DNA of 64,000 nt from Lysobacter alkalisoli (GTDB taxonomy: Bacteria; Pseudomonadota; Gammaproteobacteria; Xanthomonadales; Xanthomonadaceae): the NCBI RefSeq assembly GCF_006547045.1, contig NZ_CP041242.1:124001-188000 (forward strand). The letters are read 5' to 3'. Shown here piece by piece: positions 58,692-64,000 of the stretch. The translations under genes were made by a program, and so were the position numbers. The notes under the pieces were generated by a model. That model was not told where the DNA came from. It worked only from the letters and a program-made list of their open reading frames with translations, and did no database searches. Position 1 is the first letter of the stretch; every line of letters begins with the position of its first letter.

Positions 58692-60683
58692 ATGATGATT
58701 GAGCAAATACTGCCGTTCCTGATCGGCGCGGGCGTGCTGTTCGTGTTGATACTGGGCCTGTTCGGCCTGTTCAAGGCCTTCTACATCAAGGTGCCACAGG
58801 GCACCGCGTTGATCGTCAATGATCTGTCGTCGACGCCGAAGGTGCATTTCACCGGTGCGCTGGTCTACCCGGTGGTCTACAAGAAGGAGTTCATGAAGAT
58901 CTCCTTGATCACCCTGGAGGTCGACCGACGCGGCAAGGATGGGCTGATCTGCCGCGACAACATGCGCGCCGACATCACCGTGGCGTTCTACCTGCGTGTC
59001 AACGAGACCCAGCAGGACGTGCTCAAGGTGGCCAAGTCGATCGGTGTCGATCGCGCTTCGGAGAAGGGTGCGGTCAACGAACTGTTCAACGCCAAGTTCT
59101 CCGAGGCGCTGAAGACGGTCGGCAAGAAGATCGACTTCGTGAAGCTGTTCGAGAACCGGCAGGAATTCCGCGACAGCATCGTCGATGTGATCGGCAACGA
59201 CCTCAACGGCTACATCCTCGAGGACGTCGCGATCGACTACCTCGAGCAGACTCCGAAGTCGTCGCTGGACCCGAGCAACATCCTCGACGCCGAGGGCATC
59301 CGCAAGATCACCGAGCTGACCGCGGCGCAGAACGTCATCACCAACGAGCTCTCGCGCAACGAAGAGCTGGCGATCAAGAAGAAGAACGTAGAGACGAAAG
59401 AGGCGATGCTGGCGCTGGAGCGGCAGCAGGCCGACGCCGAGGCGCGGCAGAAGCGCGAGATCGAAACCATCAAGGCGCGCGAGGAAGCCGAGACCCTGAA
59501 GGTGCAGGAAGAGGAGCGTCTGAAGGCCGAACAGGCGCGCATCACGGTGCAGGAGCAGCTCGACATCCGCGAGGAGAACCGCCTGCGCGAGGTCGAGGTC
59601 GCCCAGCAGAACCGCCAGCGCGCGGTGGTGATCGAGGTCGAGAAGGTCACCCGCGCCAAGGACCTGGAGATCGTCTCGCGCGAGCGTGAGGTCGAGCTGC
59701 AGAAGATCGAGAAGGAAAAGGCGCTGGAGGTCGAGCGCAAGGAAATCGCCAACGTCATCCGCGAGCGGGTCGCGGTCGAGAAGACCGTCGCCCAGGAGGA
59801 GGAGCGTATCAAGGAAGTGCGCGAGGTGTCCGAGGCCGACCGCCACAAGCAGGTCATCATCCTCGAGGCGCAGGCCAAGGCCGAGCAGGAGCTGGTGCGC
59901 CAGGTCAAGCAGGCCGAGGCCGACGAGACCGCGTCCCGCCACAAGGCGGTCGAGGTCACGGTGATGGCGCAGGCCGACCTGGAGGCCGCAGCCAAGCAGG
60001 CCGAGGCCAAGAAGAAGCTGGCCGAAGGCATCGAAGCCGAGCGCGCGGCACCTGGCCTGGCCGATGCGCGGGTGCTCGAGGTCACGGCTGCGGCACAGGA
60101 GAAAGAGGGCCTGGCGCAGGCGCGCGTCGCCGCCGAGAAACTCATCGCCGAGGCGCGCGGCGGGCAGGAAAAGGGCCTGGCCGAAGCCAAGGTGCTGGAG
60201 GAGAAGCTGACGGCACAGGCGCGCGGCGAGCAGTCGCTCGGCGAGGCCAAGGCCAAGGCGACCCGCGACGTGGGCCTGTCCGAAGCCGACGTGCTGCTGC
60301 AGAAGCTCAAGGCCGAGGCCGAGGGCCTGGGCGAGAAGTTCGGCGCGCTGGAAGCGCTGACCGACGACGCCCGCGCCCACGAGGAGTTCCGCATGCAGCT
60401 GGAGAAGAACTTCGAGCAGGCGATCGCCTCGATCGAGGCCAACAAGGACGTCGCCAAGGAACAGGCCGACGTGCTGGCCGCCGCGCTCAGCAAGGCCAAC
60501 ATCGACATCGTCGGTGGCGAGGGCGAGTTCTTCAATTCCTTCGCCAAGGCGCTGTCGGTGGGCAAGGCGATCGAGGGCGTCGCCGGCAAGAGCCCGATCG
60601 TGCAGGACGTGCTGCAGCGGCTGATGGCGCTGGGCAAGGGCGACGGCGTGGCCAAGTCGGAAGGGCGGCCGCTGGATTCCTGA
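58692..60683 (+). CDS. yqiK: Flotillin family protein YqiK
   Basis: 663 residues. One N-terminal transmembrane helix (about 5-28), then a Band 7/SPFH domain (about 28-200, VKVPQG-like YIKVPQGTALIVND and VAIDYLEQTPKSSLDP). A very long charged coiled coil (about 210-560, with E/A/K/R-rich repeats) follows, then a C-terminal oligomerisation segment. It should form membrane microdomain scaffolds. ATG at 58692 follows a GGAG site. A hairpin and a REP-like palindrome lie between it and the next gene. Confidence 0.93.
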   Translation: MMIEQILPFLIGAGVLFVLILGLFGLFKAFYIKVPQGTALIVNDLSSTPKVHFTGALVYPVVYKKEFMKISLITLEVDRRGKDGLICRDNMRADITVAFYLRVNETQQDVLKVAKSIGVDRASEKGAVNELFNAKFSEALKTVGKKIDFVKLFENRQEFRDSIVDVIGNDLNGYILEDVAIDYLEQTPKSSLDPSNILDAEGIRKITELTAAQNVITNELSRNEELAIKKKNVETKEAMLALERQQADAEARQKREIETIKAREEAETLKVQEEERLKAEQARITVQEQLDIREENRLREVEVAQQNRQRAVVIEVEKVTRAKDLEIVSREREVELQKIEKEKALEVERKEIANVIRERVAVEKTVAQEEERIKEVREVSEADRHKQVIILEAQAKAEQELVRQVKQAEADETASRHKAVEVTVMAQADLEAAAKQAEAKKKLAEGIEAERAAPGLADARVLEVTAAAQEKEGLAQARVAAEKLIAEARGGQEKGLAEAKVLEEKLTAQARGEQSLGEAKAKATRDVGLSEADVLLQKLKAEAEGLGEKFGALEALTDDARAHEEFRMQLEKNFEQAIASIEANKDVAKEQADVLAAALSKANIDIVGGEGEFFNSFAKALSVGKAIEGVAGKSPIVQDVLQRLMALGKGDGVAKSEGRPLDS

Positions 60684-60689
60684 TGGCAT

Positions 60690-60718
60690 CGCCGGCCGGG
60701 CGCTGAGTCCGGCCGGCG
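60690..60718 (+). terminator. Hairpin after yqiK
   Basis: CGCCGGCC / GGCCGGCG stem with a 13-base loop, followed by TTCTT. It lies just after the yqiK stop and may attenuate transcription into the ATPase-like gene. Confidence 0.45.
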
Positions 60719-60772
60719 TTCTTCAACAACCCGTTGGAGCCTGTTCGTGGTCCCGGGATGCCTCGGAACAGC

Positions 60773-60800
60773 CGTCATTCCCGCTTTCGCGGGAGTGACG
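60773..60800. repeat. REP-like palindrome (GTCATTCCCGC type)
   Basis: CGTCATTCCCGC (60773-60784) pairs with GCGGGAGTGACG (60789-60800) around a TTTC loop; one G-U pair, otherwise perfect. It is a different repeat family from the GTAG-REPs. It sits in the 210-bp gap between yqiK and the giant gene. Confidence 0.7.
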
Positions 60801-60893
60801 AGCAGAAAATCGAAGATCGTGAACAGACATCTCTTGGATGCAACGGCCGCCGCGCCGCACTGATCGCCCCGTGCAGGGACAGGATGGAGACCC

Positions 60894-63800
60894 ATGGCGG
60901 AACAGACCGCGCAATCGACCGATCATGACGCACCCGGCAAGATGGCCGGGGCGGATAGCGCAGTGGACAAGGCCGTCGCCGAAGGCGGCGCCTATGAAGT
61001 CCTGCAGCGGCGACTGGCCGAACAGGGCCAGAATCTGCGTGGCCTGGCCGAGGCGCTCAACACGCAGCGCCTGCAGGAATTCGGCAGCAGCCGGATGGAA
61101 CTGGTCGGGCGCCTGCGCGTGCGCACCGAGAACAACTGCGTCGCCCGCGACCTGGTCCAGGTCGGCGACCGCCTGCTGTTCGGCTACAACGTCTTCATCG
61201 GGCTGAAGAAGGAAACCCGGGTCGAGGACGTGTTCTCGATGTACCAGCTGGTCGAGTCCGGCGACGGTCACGACGTCACCCCGATCAGGCTCGCCGACAG
61301 CTTCCTCGGCGACGCCGGGTTCGTTCGGGACTTCGCCGAGCTCTACGCCTACTACAAGGACACCCGGCTGCTGCAGCTGGCGGTGCGCAACGGCAAGCTG
61401 CTGGCGGCATTCCAGATCGGCGAGAGGCTCGACGACCTGCGCGTGTTCCGCTGGGCGATCAGCGACGAGGGCCGCGAGGTCCGCTACATCGATAACCGCG
61501 GCGAGCGCGACATCGCGCTGCCGGCGCCATACGACTTCGAGTGGACCGAGGCCACCCGCGAGATGGCGGTCAACGGCCGCCACCCGCATCTGAACATCCT
61601 CGACACCGTATTCGTCGAGACCATCGGCGGCGATCTGACCATCAAGATCGAGAACAACACCGACGACGGCGAGGGCATCCATCGCGAACCGGTCGAGGAC
61701 AAGACCCAGTCGCTGGACGACGCGAAGGTCGCATTCGCACGGCTCGGCAGCCTGATGCTGTTGAAGGTGCTGCCGTACCGCGAGACGCAGTGGCGGCACT
61801 TCGTTTACAACACGCTGACCCGCCAGGTCCGTCGTATCGACGAGATCGGCCAGGCCTGCATCCAGTTGCCGGAAGACCACGGCATCGTGTTCCCGGGTGG
61901 CTACTACCTGCAGAACGGCGAGTACCGGGCGTTCGAACAGTCGATGCAGGGCATGCGCTTCAAGCGCGCGCTGCGCTCGCCCAACGGCGAGGACGTGTTG
62001 TACGTGTTCTACGAGCCGGTCGCCGGCCGCATCGCGCTGTTCACCTACAACATGATCGAGCGACGGTTGCAGACGCCGATGTTCGGGCATGGCCATGCAC
62101 GCCTCGCCGATGGCCGCATGGTGATCTTCAGCTCGGAAAGCGACGATCCGACCCGCGTCCATCCGATGCAGGTCTGGCGGACCCCGTTCACCAGCGACGA
62201 GTTCGCCGCCCGCCAGCCGGCCGGCAACACCTTCATGGGCCGGATCGGCAACGCCGAGCTGGTGCGCGGCATTTCCGATCTCTACAACCTGGTGCGCGAG
62301 ATCGAGGCCGACGAAGTGTCGCTGCAGCGCTACGGCCAGCTGGCCCAGGACGCGCGCCGCCTGTTCGACCTGCACCACTGGCTGGCCGATCCGCAGGCCG
62401 GCGAGGTGGCGCCGCTGCTGCACGGCATCGTCGCCACCAGCGAATCGGTGCTCGACGAGTACGAGAAGGTCGAGAGCATCCGCCGGCAGTCGGCACAGGC
62501 CATGGCCGAAGCCGTTGTCGCGCAGAAGGCCCTGCTCGGCAGCCTGATGACGGACGACTGGGACACTGTGCAGCCATACGTGGAAGCGCTGGGCGCCCTG
62601 TCGCGGCAGCGCGGCCACCTGCTGACGCTGCGCGACTACCGCTACATGGATGTCGCTGCGATCGACGCGATGGAGGCGGCGCTGCTGGAGGCGCAGGACC
62701 GCATCGGCGTCGCGACCGGCGAGTTCCTGGCCGGTGAACGCGCACTGGCGCCGTTCACCGAACAACTCAAGCGACTCGACGAACAGGCCCAGGCGGCGGA
62801 AAGCGTCAGCGCGCTGGCCGAGCCATTGGCGTCGATGCAGGCAATGTCGGCCGACCTCGACATGCTGTCGGAACTGATGGCGACGTTGAAGGTCGACGAC
62901 GCGACCCGCCGGACCCATATCGTCGAGTCGATCTCGGAAATCTATGCGCGGCTGAACCAGGCCAAGGCGCGCGCCGAGCAGCGTCGCAAGTCGCTGGGCT
63001 CGGCCGAGTCGGTGGCGCAGTTCGGCGCCCAGTTCAGCCTGTTCTCCCAGAGCATCGCCAGCGCGCTGGCGCTCGCCCAGGACCCGGAGCGCTGCGACGA
63101 GCAATTGTCGCGGCTGATGGTGCAGCTGGAGGAGCTGGAGAGCCAGTTCGGCGAGCACGACCAGTTCCTCGCCGACATCCTCGCCAAGCGCGAGGAACTG
63201 CTGGAGACCTTCGAAAGCCACAAGCAGGCGCTGCTCGACGATCGCCAGCGCAAGGCGCAATCGGTGGCCGACGCGGCCACGCGCATCCTCGACGGCCTGT
63301 CACGGCGGACCGCGCGGCTGGCTTCGGCCGATGAACTCAACGCGTTCTTCGCCGGCGACCCGCTGATCCTCAAGCTGCGCGAGCTGGTCGAACGACTGCG
63401 CACGCTGCGCGACAACGTGCGCGCGGACGATGTCGAGGCGCGCCTCAAGGGCGCGCGCGACCAGGCCGTGCGCGGCCTGCGCGACCGCAGCGAACTGTTC
63501 GAGGCCGGCGGCGACGTCATCAAGCTCGGCCCGCGCCATCGTTTCAGCGTCAACACCCAGGAACTCGACCTGACCGTGATGCCGCGCGGCGACGGTCTGT
63601 CGCTGCACCTGACTGGCACCGACTACTTCGAACCGCTGCAGGACCCCACGCTGGAGGAACTGCGCGGGTTCTGGCAGGTGTCGCTGGATTCGGAATCACC
63701 GCAACTCTACCGTGGCGAGTACCTGGCCGGGCTGATGCTCGACGCCGCGCACGAGGGCCGCGACGGGCTCGACCGCGACCGGCTCCGGCAGGCGCTGGCG

Positions 63801-64000
63801 CAACCGGAAACCCTGTCGAAACGGGTGCGCGACTTCGCCGCCCCGCGCTATCGCGAGGGATACGAGAAGGGCATCCACGACCACGACGCCACCTTGATCC
63901 TGCAAGCCCTGCTGCCGCTGCAGGACAGCGCCGGCAGCCTGGTGCATGCGCCGGACGCGCGTGCGCTGGCGTGGCTGGCCTGGTCGTTGCTGCAGTCCGG
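60894..64000 (+). CDS. Giant coiled-coil 'DNA repair ATPase'-type protein, N-terminal part
   Basis: Open frame from ATG 60894 to the end of the window, at least 1035 codons, no stop. Residues ~1-150 are helical. Residues ~150-480 have repeated beta patterns reminiscent of a propeller (RVFRWAISDEGREVRYID, then GGYYLQNGEYRAFEQSMQG and RIALFTYNMIERRLQ). Residues ~500-900 are long coiled coils. Proteins of this layout are annotated DNA repair ATPases and have a C-terminal AAA+ domain, which would lie beyond this window. No Walker A is visible here. It follows pspA-yqiJ-yqiK on the same strand and probably belongs to that system. Confidence 0.8.
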   Translation, partial: MAEQTAQSTDHDAPGKMAGADSAVDKAVAEGGAYEVLQRRLAEQGQNLRGLAEALNTQRLQEFGSSRMELVGRLRVRTENNCVARDLVQVGDRLLFGYNVFIGLKKETRVEDVFSMYQLVESGDGHDVTPIRLADSFLGDAGFVRDFAELYAYYKDTRLLQLAVRNGKLLAAFQIGERLDDLRVFRWAISDEGREVRYIDNRGERDIALPAPYDFEWTEATREMAVNGRHPHLNILDTVFVETIGGDLTIKIENNTDDGEGIHREPVEDKTQSLDDAKVAFARLGSLMLLKVLPYRETQWRHFVYNTLTRQVRRIDEIGQACIQLPEDHGIVFPGGYYLQNGEYRAFEQSMQGMRFKRALRSPNGEDVLYVFYEPVAGRIALFTYNMIERRLQTPMFGHGHARLADGRMVIFSSESDDPTRVHPMQVWRTPFTSDEFAARQPAGNTFMGRIGNAELVRGISDLYNLVREIEADEVSLQRYGQLAQDARRLFDLHHWLADPQAGEVAPLLHGIVATSESVLDEYEKVESIRRQSAQAMAEAVVAQKALLGSLMTDDWDTVQPYVEALGALSRQRGHLLTLRDYRYMDVAAIDAMEAALLEAQDRIGVATGEFLAGERALAPFTEQLKRLDEQAQAAESVSALAEPLASMQAMSADLDMLSELMATLKVDDATRRTHIVESISEIYARLNQAKARAEQRRKSLGSAESVAQFGAQFSLFSQSIASALALAQDPERCDEQLSRLMVQLEELESQFGEHDQFLADILAKREELLETFESHKQALLDDRQRKAQSVADAATRILDGLSRRTARLASADELNAFFAGDPLILKLRELVERLRTLRDNVRADDVEARLKGARDQAVRGLRDRSELFEAGGDVIKLGPRHRFSVNTQELDLTVMPRGDGLSLHLTGTDYFEPLQDPTLEELRGFWQVSLDSESPQLYRGEYLAGLMLDAAHEGRDGLDRDRLRQALAQPETLSKRVRDFAAPRYREGYEKGIHDHDATLILQALLPLQDSAGSLVHAPDARALAWLAWSLLQS

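Noticed and set aside
58674-60689. A 671-residue leucine-rich minus-strand frame opposite the flotillin gene
   Set aside because: Its composition is the antisense image of the coiled-coil codons (GAG/AAG read as CTC/CTT); the plus strand has clear Band 7 motifs.
60723-63260. An 845-residue minus-strand frame opposite the giant coiled-coil gene
   Set aside because: No family resemblance; the plus-strand frame is open for over 1000 codons and fits a known protein layout.

Overview
This is a high-GC, gene-dense bacterial chromosome segment. It most likely comes from the family Xanthomonadaceae/Lysobacteraceae (Luteimonas- or Lysobacter-like). The evidence is a xanthomonadin-type aryl polyene cluster with a XanB2-like chorismatase, the long form of QueF, a UPF0149 protein with a SEC-C tail, a Mg-type HemB, a membrane-anchored cytochrome c5-like protein, and dispersed REP-like palindromes beginning with GTAG. 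The exact genus cannot be fixed from this sequence. No phage, insertion sequence, CRISPR array or rRNA was seen. One tRNA, Arg(CCG), is present.

Layout. 1-4.4 kb: tail of an outer-membrane efflux factor, an AraC regulator, a CPBP membrane protease and a 7TM protein with a degenerate GGDEF domain. 4.6-10 kb: folE, a repeat-rich gap, then an ergothioneine locus (egtB, egtD, a flavodoxin, and a divergent class-V aminotransferase that may be EgtE-like). 10-16.2 kb: the gltB-gltD glutamate synthase operon, with a REP doublet embedded in the gltB reading frame. 16.5-20 kb: a TetA-like MFS transporter and a secreted peptidoglycan amidase. 20-25 kb: a minus-strand run holding an MrfA/MrfB-type DNA repair pair, an I78 protease inhibitor and a barnase-barstar pair. 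25-35 kb: two small sigma factors, each with a membrane partner, a DUF938 methyltransferase, ubiA, tRNA-Arg, a cytochrome c, a secreted nuclease, hydrolases and zapE; zapE also carries an in-frame palindromic insertion. 35-47 kb: an unrecognised two-module protein, a subtilase, an M20 amidohydrolase, queF, LysM and lipoprotein genes, a UPF0149/SEC-C protein, ykgJ-like, aroE, a beta-propeller protein and hemB. 47.6-56 kb: part of an aryl polyene (xanthomonadin) cluster. 56-64 kb: yjfI-pspA-yqiJ-yqiK and the start of a very large coiled-coil protein that runs off the window.

How the genes work together. The pigment block contains 3-hydroxybenzoate supply (XanB2), a carrier protein, two hotdog dehydratases, an acyltransferase, and a LolA-like/MMPL export pair. 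No ketosynthase, ketoreductase or AMP ligase lies in the window. The last block looks like one envelope-stress or membrane-remodelling unit (PspA, flotillin, OB-fold membrane protein, YjfI, giant ATPase-like protein). It is preceded by a cluster of ACATGT palindromes that look like operators. Dispersed palindromes occur both between genes and, unusually, inside two conserved coding sequences.
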